A stretch of 56,557 nt of DNA from Pseudomonas nicosulfuronedens (GCF_005877905.1 NZ_SWDV01000047.1:1-56557); one strand, 5' to 3'. Positions 35,223-44,687 are shown, numbered from the stretch's first letter. Translations and numbers: made by a program. Notes: a model not told the origin generated them from the sequence alone.

Positions 35223-36263
35223 ATGAAGACCCTTGGATATGCCGCGCAGAACCCGCAGGACCCGCTCGCGCCCTTCACCTTCGAGCGTCGTGCATTGCGC
35301 GACAATGACGTGGCGATGGACGTCCTTTACTGCGGTGTCTGCCACTCCGACCTGCACCAGGCCCGCAATGACTGGGGCTTCAGTCGCTATCCGATGGTGC
35401 CGGGCCACGAGATCGTCGGCCGGGTGACCGCAGTCGGCTCGAAGGTCACCCGCTACCAGGTCGGTGACGCCGTGGCGGTGGGCTGCATGGTGGATTCTTG
35501 CCAGGTGTGCGATCAGTGCCGCAAGGGCGAGGAGCAGCTGTGCCGCGAAGGCAATACCCAGACCTACAACGACCGCGATCGCGTGACCCGCGAAGCAACT
35601 CAGGGCGGCTATTCCAAGCAACTGGTGGTGCGCGAGGACTTCGTCCTGCGTGTGCCGGACGGCCTGGACCTGAGCAAGGCGGCGCCGCTGCTATGCGCCG
35701 GTATCACCACCTATTCGCCGCTGCGCACCTGGAACGTCGGGCCGGGCAGCCGCGTGGGCGTGGTCGGTCTCGGCGGCCTGGGGCATATGGCGGTGAAGCT
35801 GGCGGTCGGCCTGGGTGCCACCGTCACTGTGCTCAGCCGCACGGCGGACAAGCGCATTGACGCGCTGGATTTGGGTGCCGACGCGCTGCTGGTGTCGTCC
35901 GATGCGCAGGCGATGAAGGCCGCGGCCAACAGCTTCGACCTGATCATCGACACCGTGCCGGTGAAACATGACCTCAAGCCCTACATGCCGCTGCTCGATG
36001 TGGACGGCACCCTGGTGCTGGTGGGGCAGGTCGGTCCCATCGACGAATTCAGCAGCATCCCGCTGCTGCTCGGCCGTCGGCGCATCGCCGGCTCGCCCAT
36101 CGGCGGAATCGCCGAGACCCAGGAAATGCTCGATTTCTGCGGCAAGAAGAACATCCTGCCGGAGTGCGAGATGATCCGCATGGACGAGATCAACCATGCC
36201 TTCGAGCGCATGGAACGCTCCGACGTGCGCTACCGCTTCGTCATCGACCTGGCCACTCTCTGA
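35223..36263 (+). CDS. Zinc alcohol dehydrogenase, YahK-like (cinnamyl alcohol type)
   Basis: This 346-residue protein has the catalytic zinc ligands in LYCGVCHSDLH and PGHEIVG, a structural zinc lobe with four Cys (CMVDSCQVCDQCRKGEEQLC), and the NADP motif GLGGLGHM. It belongs to the cinnamyl alcohol dehydrogenase/YahK group, which reduces a wide range of aldehydes with NADPH. ATG 35223 is preferred over 35217 because GGAG is 8 bases away. Together with two aldo-keto reductases it suggests a reactive-aldehyde response block. Confidence 0.9.
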   Translation: MKTLGYAAQNPQDPLAPFTFERRALRDNDVAMDVLYCGVCHSDLHQARNDWGFSRYPMVPGHEIVGRVTAVGSKVTRYQVGDAVAVGCMVDSCQVCDQCRKGEEQLCREGNTQTYNDRDRVTREATQGGYSKQLVVREDFVLRVPDGLDLSKAAPLLCAGITTYSPLRTWNVGPGSRVGVVGLGGLGHMAVKLAVGLGATVTVLSRTADKRIDALDLGADALLVSSDAQAMKAAANSFDLIIDTVPVKHDLKPYMPLLDVDGTLVLVGQVGPIDEFSSIPLLLGRRRIAGSPIGGIAETQEMLDFCGKKNILPECEMIRMDEINHAFERMERSDVRYRFVIDLATL

Positions 36264-36270
36264 GTGGTGT

Positions 36271-36297
36271 AAGCCGGGCGCGTGATGCGCCCGGCTT
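36271..36297. terminator. Bidirectional terminator between ADH and LysR genes
   Basis: The arms are AAGCCGGGCGC and GCGCCCGGCTT with loop GTGAT, between convergent genes. The T-tract is short on both sides (TTT). Confidence 0.65.
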
Positions 36298-37191
36298 TCA
36301 ATCCTGATGACGCAGTGCGTCCACCAGCACCGTGAAGGCGCGGGATTTCTGCCGCCGGCTCGGGTAGTAGAGGTGGTAGCCGGGGAAGGTCGGGCACCAG
36401 TCTTCCAGCACCTGCTCCAGGCGCCCGGCGGCGACGTGCTCGGTGACCATGTCGGCGGGCAGGTAGGCGAGGCCGAAGCCATCCAGCGCCGCGCGAAGGA
36501 TGTGCGGGCTGCTGTTGAAGGTCAGCTGGCCTTCGACTCGTGCCTTCACTTCGTGACCGTCCTTGGCGAACTCCCAGGCCATCAGTCCGCCGTAGGTCGG
36601 CAGGCGCAGGTTCAGGCAGTCGTGGCCGGCCAGCGCCGGTACATCCAGCGGGCGGCCCTTGCGGGTGAGGTAGGCGGGGCTGGCGACCACTGCCATACAC
36701 AGGTCCGGGGCGATACGGACGGCGATCATGTCCTTGGCCACCTGATCGCCCAGGCGTACGCCAGCGTCGAAGCGTTCGGCGGCGATATCGGTCAGGCCGT
36801 AGTCGATGCTCACCTCGACCTTGATGTCCGGATAATCCGGCAACACTTTCGCCAGCTTCGGCCAGAGCACGGTGCTGGCCGCGTGTTCAGCGGCGGTGAT
36901 GCGCAGGGTGCCGACCGGCTTGTCGCGAAAGTCGCTGAGGGCCGCCAGCTCGGCTTCGATCTCCTCGAAGCGCGGAGCCAGGGTATTGAGCAGGCGCTCG
37001 CCGGCCTCGGTGGGCGAGACGCTGCGAGTGGTGCGGCTGAGCAGGCGCAGGCCGAGGCGGGTTTCCAGCGCGCGGATGGTGTGGCTCAGCGCCGACTGGG
37101 AAACCCCCAGTTGCGCCGCTGCCTTGGTGAAGCTGCCTTCGCGCGCCACGGTGACGAAGGCGATCAGGTCGTTGAAGTTTTCCCTTGGCAT
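36298..37191 (-). CDS. LysR family regulator of the reductase block
   Basis: This 297-residue protein starts MPRENFNDLIAFVTVAREGS, a standard helix-turn-helix, then an effector domain that ends ALRHQD. It is of the CrgA-like group with the RLLNTLAPRFEEIEAELAALSDF linker. It converges on the alcohol dehydrogenase gene. The paired T-N11-A palindromes upstream of the block are its likely sites (inference). Similar regulators control electrophile or aldehyde reductase genes. Confidence 0.9.
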   Translation of the reverse strand: MPRENFNDLIAFVTVAREGSFTKAAAQLGVSQSALSHTIRALETRLGLRLLSRTTRSVSPTEAGERLLNTLAPRFEEIEAELAALSDFRDKPVGTLRITAAEHAASTVLWPKLAKVLPDYPDIKVEVSIDYGLTDIAAERFDAGVRLGDQVAKDMIAVRIAPDLCMAVVASPAYLTRKGRPLDVPALAGHDCLNLRLPTYGGLMAWEFAKDGHEVKARVEGQLTFNSSPHILRAALDGFGLAYLPADMVTEHVAAGRLEQVLEDWCPTFPGYHLYYPSRRQKSRAFTVLVDALRHQD

Positions 37192-37249
37192 TTCGGCTCC
37201 GCTGCATCCAGCGCGGCGGGGAGCCGCGCCGGGGCAGTGTATCCGATGG

Positions 37250-38251
37250 CTACAAGGTGACCACGACTTTGCCGAACTGCTGGTTGGATTCCAGGTAGCG
37301 GTAAGCCTCGACTATCTCGTCGAAGGTGAAGGTACGGGCGATCACCGGGTGCAGCGAGCCGTCTGCGAGGCCGGCGTAAATGAACGCTGCGGCTTCGCGC
37401 AGGCGCAGCGGATCTTCCAGCACTTCGTAGACGCGATAGCCACGCAGGACCAGCGAACGGCTCAGCACTTCGAACAGCGGGAAGGGCGTGGGCTCGGGGC
37501 TCAGGCTGCCGTACTCGATGAGGATGCCGCCCTCGGACATGGCCGCAGTCAGTGGCTCGAAGATCGGACCGCCCACCGGGTCGAACACCACCCGTGCGCC
37601 GACCTTGCCGGTGATCTCGAGCAGGCGCGCGCGCAGGTTCTCCTCTTCGCTGGCGATGACTTCTTCTGCGCCGGCCTGAAGCAAGGCTTCACGTTTGGCC
37701 GAGGTGCGGGTCACCGCGATGGGCACCGCGCCCACGCTACGGGCGATCTGGATGGCGGCCAGGCCGACGCTGCTCGAGGCGGCGGTGATGACGACGACGT
37801 CTCCCTCGCGCAGCCCGGCCACCTGGACCAGTGCGCCATAGGCGGTGAGGTATTGCATCCAGGTGGCGGCGGCGTCACTCCAGGCCTGTCCCGGCGGGTT
37901 CTTTACCAGGCGAGCTTGCGGGACCACCAGGCGCTCTGCGTGGGTCGGATCCTGCTGCATCGAGGTCGGTGGCAGGACGCTCACTGCATCCCCCGGCAGG
38001 AACCCCTGCACCGCGCTGCCTACTGCTTCGACTACGCCTGTGGCTTCCAGCCCCAGCCCGGAGGGGAATTGCGGGCTCTCGATGTAGCGGTCAGTGCGCA
38101 GCAGCGATTCGGCGCGATTCAGCCCCAGGGCCTTGACCCGAATGCGCACTTCATCCGCGCCGGGTTGGCGAACGTCCACCGGTTCGATGCGCAGGACTTC
38201 CGGGCCGCCGAACTGGTGGAAACGAATGGCGCGGGTCTTGGTGTTTTCCAT
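37250..38251 (-). CDS. Zinc-independent quinone oxidoreductase (zeta-crystallin type)
   Basis: This 333-residue protein has the MDR fold with the N-terminal GroES-like part (RIRVKALGLNRAESLLRTD) and nucleotide site VVITAASSSVGLAAIQIA. The zinc ligands of alcohol dehydrogenases are missing, as in quinone reductases. It transfers hydride from NADPH to quinones or enones. It is divergent from the LysR gene at 38357 across 105 bases, which likely controls it. Confidence 0.88.
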   Translation of the reverse strand: MENTKTRAIRFHQFGGPEVLRIEPVDVRQPGADEVRIRVKALGLNRAESLLRTDRYIESPQFPSGLGLEATGVVEAVGSAVQGFLPGDAVSVLPPTSMQQDPTHAERLVVPQARLVKNPPGQAWSDAAATWMQYLTAYGALVQVAGLREGDVVVITAASSSVGLAAIQIARSVGAVPIAVTRTSAKREALLQAGAEEVIASEEENLRARLLEITGKVGARVVFDPVGGPIFEPLTAAMSEGGILIEYGSLSPEPTPFPLFEVLSRSLVLRGYRVYEVLEDPLRLREAAAFIYAGLADGSLHPVIARTFTFDEIVEAYRYLESNQQFGKVVVTL

Positions 38252-38356
38252 GTGATGCTCCCAGTCGAAAGTGATTTGACGTAAAGCGACTATCAGTCAT
38301 GGGATTCGCTGGTTAAATGGCGTATAGAAACAGTTGGTCGAAATCAGGAGTTTCGA

Positions 38357-39268
38357 ATGGATCGTCTGACCAGCATGGAAGTCTTCGTCCGCGCGGTGGA
38401 CCTCGGGTCCTTCGCGGCGGCGGCAGATGCCCTGGAAATGTCCGCCCCCATGGTGGGCAAGCACGTGCGCTTTCTCGAAGAGCGTCTGGGCGCGCAGTTG
38501 CTGATGCGCAGCACGCGCCGGCAGAGCCTGACCGAAGCGGGGAGGATCTACTACGAGCGCTGCCGCACCCTGCTGGCCGATGCCGAGGCGGCGGACATCC
38601 TCGCCGCCGGAGAGGTAACCGAGCCCCGAGGTCGGCTGCGGGTGGCCATGCCCGTGCATTTTGGCCGGCGCTGTGTGGCGCCGGTCCTGCTGGAGCTGGC
38701 GCAGCGCTATCCGCAACTGGAGCTGGACCTGCGCTTCAGTGACCGCCTGGCGGATCTGGCGGAGGAGCAGATCGACCTGGCGATCCGCACCGGCGAGCCG
38801 CAACCCAGGGACGGCATCATCGCGCGGCGCATCGGCCGACAGCGCATGGTGGTGTGTGCTGCGCCGGCGTATCTGGAGGAGCACGGGCGGCCGGAGAATA
38901 TCGAAGCGCTAGCCGAGCATCGGGTCCTGGTCTACCACCGTTCCGGACGCATCAATCCCTGGTTGTTCCCACGCGACGGGCAGGGGCCGGTGGAGTTCGC
39001 GCCGAACTCGCGGCTGCGTTTCGATGACCTGGCGGCCATTGCCGATGCGGCGGTACGTGGAATGGGACTGGCGTGGCTGCCGTACTGGCTGGTACGCGAA
39101 GTCATCGAGGAAGGTGCGCTGGAGGAGTTGCTGCCGGGGCAGCCGGGTTTCCTCTACGACGTCCATGCCACCTGGCTGCAGACCGCCCAGCTGCCACGCA
39201 AGGTGCGGTTGGCGATCGATGCGCTGGTCGAGGTGATACCTGGGCGGGTAATGCCGGCGCAGGAATAG
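38357..39268 (+). CDS. LysR family regulator, divergent from quinone oxidoreductase
   Basis: This 303-residue protein has the helix-turn-helix MDRLTSMEVFVRAVDLGSFA and an effector domain of the CrgA/AaeR type (GRLRVAMPVHFGRRCVAPVL). The 105-base intergenic region is AT-richer but holds no perfect palindrome that I can point to. A short GC-rich dyad (GGGCGGCC / GGCCGCCC at 39268-39288) follows its stop and lacks a T-tract. Confidence 0.9.
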   Translation: MDRLTSMEVFVRAVDLGSFAAAADALEMSAPMVGKHVRFLEERLGAQLLMRSTRRQSLTEAGRIYYERCRTLLADAEAADILAAGEVTEPRGRLRVAMPVHFGRRCVAPVLLELAQRYPQLELDLRFSDRLADLAEEQIDLAIRTGEPQPRDGIIARRIGRQRMVVCAAPAYLEEHGRPENIEALAEHRVLVYHRSGRINPWLFPRDGQGPVEFAPNSRLRFDDLAAIADAAVRGMGLAWLPYWLVREVIEEGALEELLPGQPGFLYDVHATWLQTAQLPRKVRLAIDALVEVIPGRVMPAQE

Positions 39269-39294
39269 GGCGGCCTTGGCGGCCGCCCGGGGCA

Positions 39295-40167
39295 TCACTT
39301 GGCTGGGATGAGTTGCAGCACGCGGTCGCGGCCGCCTTCGGCGAGCAGGTAGCCGCCCTTGCCGTCGGGCACGATGGACTGCGGCGCCTTGAGGAAGGAC
39401 AGGATGGTGCGCGGTTCGCCCTTGCCGTCCCACAGCAGCAGGCGGGCGCGGTGAGTGGAGTCTTCGCTGATCCACAAACCGCGCTGGTCGCACATCAGGA
39501 AGGTGGGCTGGTTCAGGCCGGCGAGCAGCACCGGGTCCTTGCCGTCGTCGCTGAATTGGTGCACGACGCCTTTCTTCTTCTCGGTGTAGAGCAGCCTGCC
39601 GTCAGTGCAGCGGGTGACGGATTCGGTTTCCTGCAGCTTGTCGCGGAGCACCGTCAGCTCGCCATCGCTCCAGCGGTAGCGCAGCAGCCGGCCGTTTTCG
39701 CCACGGTCCTCGATGGCATAGAGGTTTTCGCCGTCGTCCCACAGGCCTTGTACCGACTGGCCCATGAACAGGTCGGTGATCTTGCCGTCCTTGAGCATCT
39801 GCACCGGCCTGCCGTCGGACTCCTGGCTGAACACCCAGCCGCCCCGGGCGGCGATCATGCCATCGGGCTTGGACAGCCCATCGACCATGACCCGGCGCTG
39901 GCCATCGGCGGCGATGCGCAGGATGTTGCCTTTGTCCTTCTTCAGCTCCTGGCTGACCAGCAGGCTTCCATCGGGCAGCGGAACCAGCGACGCGGCCTTC
40001 TGCACGTTCTTGTGCAGGACGGCGACGGACCAGTCATCGGTGGCCTGCACCGGATAGAAGCCTTGCCAGGCAAAGAAGGCAAGGGCGGCAACGACGATGG
40101 AGCCAGTGCCGGTCAGGACAAGGCGAACCAGCGAGCGACGGGGCGAACGCACAGAAGACTGGGGCAT
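39295..40167 (-). CDS. Membrane-anchored beta-propeller (SMP-30/NHL-like) protein
   Basis: This 290-residue protein has one N-terminal transmembrane segment (LVLTGTGSIVVAALAFFAWQGF), then repeated blade motifs of about 40 residues, for example VPLPDGSLLVSQELKKDKGNILRI and VPDGKGGYLLAEGGRDRVLQLI. The fold resembles gluconolactonase/NHL propellers exposed in the periplasm; no catalytic metal site is evident. Start 40167 puts the charged residues right before the helix; an in-frame ATG at 40236 is an alternative. Function unknown. Confidence 0.75.
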   Translation of the reverse strand: MPQSSVRSPRRSLVRLVLTGTGSIVVAALAFFAWQGFYPVQATDDWSVAVLHKNVQKAASLVPLPDGSLLVSQELKKDKGNILRIAADGQRRVMVDGLSKPDGMIAARGGWVFSQESDGRPVQMLKDGKITDLFMGQSVQGLWDDGENLYAIEDRGENGRLLRYRWSDGELTVLRDKLQETESVTRCTDGRLLYTEKKKGVVHQFSDDGKDPVLLAGLNQPTFLMCDQRGLWISEDSTHRARLLLWDGKGEPRTILSFLKAPQSIVPDGKGGYLLAEGGRDRVLQLIPAK

Positions 40168-40476
40168 GTAGCGGCTGCCAAAACTGAAGGTGGGCAACAC
40201 TGGGGCGATCCCTTTGGATTTATGCCTTCCTGGCATCCAGCGTGCAGCCGGGCATGGTAACCAGACAGTTCATCGGCGGGCTAGGGCGAAACGGTGTGAT
40301 CGACATCACGTCGAGCAATGGAGCAAAACCGGGCCAATCGTCGTATAGCCGACACTATTGGGACGAATGTGCAGCGAATTGGCGGGTATTGCCTGGGCAG
40401 TTTGCGGTGTTTTGTCGCGTTTGTGCTGATTTACAGGTCATGCGGGAGAACTGGGAAGACGGGCTGATGGCCAATG

Positions 40477-40557
40477 GCCTACAATTCCTGCGTCCTTTGC
40501 TGAGGACAATCCAGACGGCTGTTGCGGACAGGAAGTCCGCAACAGCCGTTTTCTTTT
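40477..40557 (+). ncRNA. Candidate small RNA with strong terminator
   Basis: The plus strand holds a -10-like TACAAT at 40480-40485, a short stem GTCCT/AGGAC just after it, and then a 15-bp perfect hairpin (ACGGCTGTTGCGGAC and GTCCGCAACAGCCGT, loop AGGAA) followed by TTTTCTTTT. No plus-strand gene precedes this terminator: both neighbours are on the minus strand. A transcript of about 65 bases is the simplest explanation. The -35 element is poor, so an activator may be needed. The rest of the 397-base gap (40168-40564) shows no gene I can support. Confidence 0.5.
40515..40557 (+). terminator. Rho-independent terminator, plus strand
   Basis: A 15-bp perfect stem with a 5-base loop and a T-tract only on the plus strand side. 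It lies 8 bases beyond the stop of the minus-strand EAL gene but in the opposite orientation. Confidence 0.85.
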
Positions 40558-40564
40558 CCGCCTC

Positions 40565-41791
40565 TCACTGCGCCGGGCGTATCGCCTGAACCGCTTCCAG
40601 CTTCTGCAGCTTCAAGGGAGCTCCACGCAGGAAGGTGCCAACCTGACTGGCATCCATCGGCTTGCCGAACAGGTAACCCTGCGCGCAATCGCATTCCAAT
40701 TGCTGCAGCTGACGAAGCTGCGCGGCGTTCTCCACGCCCTCGACGATTACCTTGAGGCCCAGTTCGCGACCCAGCGCGAGAGCGTTGCGCAGCACGATCA
40801 GTCGGCGCGGGTCGCCGTTGTTCACGTCGGCGACCAGGTGGCGGTCGAGCTTCATCTCGGTAAACGGCAGCTCCATCAGGCGCTGCAGGGTCGAGTGGCC
40901 ACAGCCGAAGTCGTCGATGGCCAGGCCGCAGCCGAGCAGACGCAGGCGCAGCACATTCTCGAGGCTCAGCGGCGGTGCGTGCAGCGGCGAGCTCTCGGTC
41001 AGCTCGAAGGTGATACGCCGGGGATCGAAGTCCAACGCTCGCAGGTTGCGCTCTACGGCGGCGGCAAAGTCGGTCTGGGCGATCTGCTCGGCTTCCAGGT
41101 TGAAGGACAGCTTCAGCTCGTTGTTCCCCAGGCACCGCAGGGCCTCGACGGCCTGGGTCATCAGTTCGAAGAGCATGCTGTCGAGCTTGCCGGCACGCCG
41201 CAGCCCCGGCAGGAACTCGCTGGGGAGCAGAACGCTTCCGTCCTCCCGTTGCCAGCGCGCCAGCACCTCGAATCCATAAACCTGCGCAGTAGCCACGGAG
41301 ACCTTGGGTTGCAGGTGGGCACGCAGACGTCCGTGGGAGGACAGATTGGCCGCTTCGACTTCGTCGTCTGCAGCGGCCTCGTTCAGGGGCAGGCCAAGCT
41401 GCGCTTCCCGGGGTTGGAAGTCGGCGAGCAGGGCGCGCAGACGCTCCAGTGTCCCGGCTTCGTTGCCCAGCCAGAACACCTTCATGCCCTGCAACTGCAG
41501 CAGGTGGGAGAGGGCGCTCCAGGTGCCCGGCGCCATCTCCCCGCTGACGACCACGCCATGGGCCAGGCGTTCGCGAGCCACGGTCTGGAGAAACTCCAGG
41601 CGTGATACCGGGTCGATGCGTACATCGCAGATCAGCAGATGGACTCCCCCCTGGCTGCGCAGCCGATCCAGCGCGAAGGCATTGCTGGAGACCTCGGACA
41701 GGAAGCTGTAGCCCAGGTGATGCAGTGCAGTAACGGCGGTGGAGCGGTGCAGGCCGGAAGCCTGGAGTACCAGCGCGGAGAGCGGAGGCAT
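40565..41791 (-). CDS. REC-like plus EAL domain protein (c-di-GMP phosphodiesterase)
   Basis: The 408-residue protein begins with a receiver-like domain (about 1-130; phospho-acceptor-like Asp in LLICDVRID) that is short of conserved residues. The EAL domain follows at about 150-395. The signature reads EVL in YGFEVLARW; the other catalytic residues are present: Asn in LSFNLEAEQ, Glu in FELTES, DDFG in AIDDFGCGHS, Lys in EMKLDRHLV, and Glu in VIVEGVEN. It is therefore probably an active cyclic di-GMP phosphodiesterase that lowers biofilm signals. It resembles small response-regulator EAL proteins of the RocR type. Single gene, with 284 bases of upstream region shared with otsB. Confidence 0.87.
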   Translation of the reverse strand: MPPLSALVLQASGLHRSTAVTALHHLGYSFLSEVSSNAFALDRLRSQGGVHLLICDVRIDPVSRLEFLQTVARERLAHGVVVSGEMAPGTWSALSHLLQLQGMKVFWLGNEAGTLERLRALLADFQPREAQLGLPLNEAAADDEVEAANLSSHGRLRAHLQPKVSVATAQVYGFEVLARWQREDGSVLLPSEFLPGLRRAGKLDSMLFELMTQAVEALRCLGNNELKLSFNLEAEQIAQTDFAAAVERNLRALDFDPRRITFELTESSPLHAPPLSLENVLRLRLLGCGLAIDDFGCGHSTLQRLMELPFTEMKLDRHLVADVNNGDPRRLIVLRNALALGRELGLKVIVEGVENAAQLRQLQQLECDCAQGYLFGKPMDASQVGTFLRGAPLKLQKLEAVQAIRPAQ

Positions 41792-42075
41792 GGATTTTTC
41801 TCATGAAAGAGTGGCCTGCCGCATTCTCGAAAACGGCGCACTTCCTGTGAGGCAGAGGATTCCATTCTTTCTGTCAGGGAAATCCCATCCGTGATTTCCG
41901 CAAGCGTTCCTTGCAGCCCCCGCCAGCTCTGGCCTGAGCCTTCCCGAGCAGTCACCAGGGTGAAACCCGCGGTCGACCCTCGCTGTCCCGCATGTTAGGG
42001 TCGCTGTGCTCCCTTTCACGTCCGCGCCGGCTACCCACGGCCGTGCGGCACGCCCTGAACATGGAGAAATGGCTC

Positions 42076-42891
42076 ATGTCACGTCCCGTACCACGGGGAC
42101 CTGTCGACACGGCCATGGTCCCGCATAGCGAGGCCTCAGCCACTGCGCTGCTGATCCTCTGGCTCAGCCGACCTCAGCAGACCGCACTGTTCCTGGATGT
42201 CGACGGAACCCTCCTGGACATCGCCGAATCCCCCGGCGCGGTCGTCGTACCGCCCGGGCTGCTCGATGCCCTCACACAGCTGCATCGCCGACTCGACGGT
42301 GCCCTGGCCCTGATCAGCGGCCGCCCGGTCGAAGAGCTCGACCGGCTCCTGCAACCCTTGCGCCTCGCCGCCAGCGGCGGCCATGGCGCGCACTGGCGCG
42401 AAAGCGGCGACAGCCCCTTGCGCCGCACCACCAAGGACCTGCCTGCCTGCTTGCGAATGCAGTTGACCGCCCTGGCGAGCCGGCATGTCGGAATCCATGC
42501 CGAAGACAAGGGCAGCAGCTACGCGCTGCACTTCCGCTCCGCGCCCTCGCTGGCCGCCGATTTGCGTGCCGAGTTGCAGGCATTGCTGCGTGCGCCGGAA
42601 GGCGCAGGGCTGCGGTTGCTCAATGGCAAACAGGTCTACGAAGTCGTCCCCGAAGGCGTCGACAAGGCCCAGGCGATCCAGCGGCTGCTGGAGACGCCTG
42701 ACTTTTCCGGACGTCTGCCGCTGTACATCGGCGACGACGTCACCGACGAACCCGCCATCGCGCTGATGCCGGAACTGGGCGGCCTGGGCCTCTCGGTCGG
42801 GCGTGCCTTGCCCGGCGCCAGCGCGGTGTTCCGCGACGCGGAGCAAGTCCGTGAAGCACTCATGCAAGCAGCAGGAGGACCTCAGCGATGA
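42076..42891 (+). CDS. otsB: Trehalose-6-phosphate phosphatase
   Basis: This 271-residue HAD-fold enzyme has the nucleophile motif LFLDVDGTLLDIA, motif II ALISGRPVEEL and the acidic motif YIGDDVTDEPA. It removes phosphate from trehalose-6-phosphate. ATG 42076 is chosen because GGAG lies 9 bases before it; ATG 42061 is also in frame. It is first in the operon; its stop overlaps the next gene (ATGA). The upstream gap holds no obvious promoter that I can name. Confidence 0.9.
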   Translation: MSRPVPRGPVDTAMVPHSEASATALLILWLSRPQQTALFLDVDGTLLDIAESPGAVVVPPGLLDALTQLHRRLDGALALISGRPVEELDRLLQPLRLAASGGHGAHWRESGDSPLRRTTKDLPACLRMQLTALASRHVGIHAEDKGSSYALHFRSAPSLAADLRAELQALLRAPEGAGLRLLNGKQVYEVVPEGVDKAQAIQRLLETPDFSGRLPLYIGDDVTDEPAIALMPELGGLGLSVGRALPGASAVFRDAEQVREALMQAAGGPQR

Positions 42892-44687
42892 CGAACCCAC
42901 AGGAAGGCGCCCTGGAACTGGGCCTGATCGGCAACTGCCGGGTGGCCGCGCTGGTCAACCCGCAGGCGCGGCTGGTCTGGTGGTGCTATCCGAACTTCGA
43001 CAGCGATCCAGCCTTTTCCCGGCTGCTGGCCGGTGATGACGAGAAAGGCTTTGCCGACGTGGTGCTGGAGAATCAGGTCAGCAGCACGTCCGACTACCAG
43101 CGCAATACCGCGATCATCACCACCGTGCTACGAGATGACAGCGGCGGGGCGGTGCGCATCACGGACTTCGCTCCGCGCTTCCTGCAGCACGGCGACATCT
43201 ACCGGCCAGCACAGCTGTGCCGGCTGATCGAGCCCATCGAGGGCATGCCAAAGATCACCTTGCGCGTGCGCCCGACCCACGGCTACGGCAAGCCCAGCCA
43301 GGGCTCCAGCGGCTCGGGGCATATCCGCTACCTGGATGGCGACGAGCTGCTGCGTCTGACCACTGATGCGCCCCTGGGGTATATCCAGCACGAAACGCCG
43401 TTCGCGCTACGGCATCCTGTGAGCCTGGTGATCGGCCTCGACGAGGCACTGGGCAACGCACCCGGCGAAGTGGTGCGCGATTACCTCAAGCGCACGCAGA
43501 ACCACTGGCACGACTGGGTGCGCGGGCTGGCCATCTGCTTCGAATGGCAACAGGTGGTGATCCGCTCGGCCATCACCCTGAAACTGTGCAACTTCGAAGA
43601 CACCGGTGCGATCATCGCCGCCGCCACCACTTCGGTGCCGGAGGCGCCCGATTCGCAGCGCAACTGGGACTACCGCTATTGCTGGCTGCGCGATGCCTAC
43701 TTCGTGATCCTTGCCCTCAACCGCCTGGGTGCCACTCGGACCATGGAGGGCTATATCGATTTCATCACCACCGTGGCCAGCGGTGATGGCGAACTCAAGC
43801 CGCTGTACGGAATCATTCCAAACCTGGACCTCACCGAGCGTATCGAGCCGGACCTCGCCGGCTTCCTCAACCACGCCCCGGTGCGCGTCGGCAACCAGGC
43901 GGTGGAGCAGAACCAGCACGACGTGTTCGGCTCGGTGGCGCTGGCGGTGTTGCAGAGTTTCGTCGACGAGCGCCTGCCCAACCCCAGTCGCGAAGGCATG
44001 CTGCAACTGCTCGAATCCCTGGCGCGCCATGCCGAACGAACCGCTTTCGAGCCGGATGCCGGCATCTGGGAGTACCGTGGGCGCAAACGCATCCACACCC
44101 ATTCTGCGCTGCTCTGCTGGGTCGCCTGTGACCGCGTCGGGCACATCGCCCGGCGCATGGGGCAGGAGCGGACTGCCAGTGACTGGATGGAGCGGGCTGC
44201 CAGACTGCGCGAGCGCATCCTGGCCGAAGCCTGGAGCGAGAAGAAGCAAAGCTTCACCGGTGCTTTCGGCCACGATGATCTCGACGCCAGCGTGCTGTTG
44301 ATGAACGAACTGGGGATCATCGCGGCCGACGATCCGCGTTTCATCGCCACCGTCGAGTGCATCGGCCGCGAGCTGAACGTCAACGGGCAGATGCTGCGCT
44401 ACGCCGCGGCGGATGACTTCGGCGTGCCGGAAACTGCCTTCCTGGTGGTAAAGTTCTGGTACCTCGACGCGCTGGCCGCCATTGGCCGTATGGACGAGGC
44501 GCGCCGGCTGTTCGAAGAGCTGATAGCCGCACGCAACCACTACGGGCTGCTCTCCGAAGACCTGCACCCGCACACCGGCGAGCTGTGGGGCAATATCCCG
44601 CAGACTTACTCCATGGCGGGATTGATCAACTCCGCGATGCGTCTGTCGATCGGCTGGGAGGAGGGACTATGTCGCGCCTCGTGGTGA
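42888..44687 (+). CDS. Glycoside hydrolase family 15 protein (trehalase/glucoamylase-like)
   Basis: This 599-residue protein has an N-terminal beta domain (NCRVAALVNPQARLVWWCYP) and an alpha/alpha barrel with the GH15 signature NWDYRYCWLRDAYF. The later GLLSEDLHPHTGELWGNIPQ holds the second catalytic Glu (SED). It is cytoplasmic, with no leader. Bacterial GH15 genes in ots operons are thought to be trehalases; here hydrolysis and synthesis would be encoded in one transcript. It overlaps otsB by 4 and otsA by 19 bases. Confidence 0.88.
   Translation: MTNPQEGALELGLIGNCRVAALVNPQARLVWWCYPNFDSDPAFSRLLAGDDEKGFADVVLENQVSSTSDYQRNTAIITTVLRDDSGGAVRITDFAPRFLQHGDIYRPAQLCRLIEPIEGMPKITLRVRPTHGYGKPSQGSSGSGHIRYLDGDELLRLTTDAPLGYIQHETPFALRHPVSLVIGLDEALGNAPGEVVRDYLKRTQNHWHDWVRGLAICFEWQQVVIRSAITLKLCNFEDTGAIIAAATTSVPEAPDSQRNWDYRYCWLRDAYFVILALNRLGATRTMEGYIDFITTVASGDGELKPLYGIIPNLDLTERIEPDLAGFLNHAPVRVGNQAVEQNQHDVFGSVALAVLQSFVDERLPNPSREGMLQLLESLARHAERTAFEPDAGIWEYRGRKRIHTHSALLCWVACDRVGHIARRMGQERTASDWMERAARLRERILAEAWSEKKQSFTGAFGHDDLDASVLLMNELGIIAADDPRFIATVECIGRELNVNGQMLRYAAADDFGVPETAFLVVKFWYLDALAAIGRMDEARRLFEELIAARNHYGLLSEDLHPHTGELWGNIPQTYSMAGLINSAMRLSIGWEEGLCRASW

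Noticed and set aside
40242..40589. Plus-strand frame of 115 codons
   Set aside because: It runs through a strong terminator hairpin, has no ribosome site or recognisable fold, and ends within the EAL gene on the other strand.
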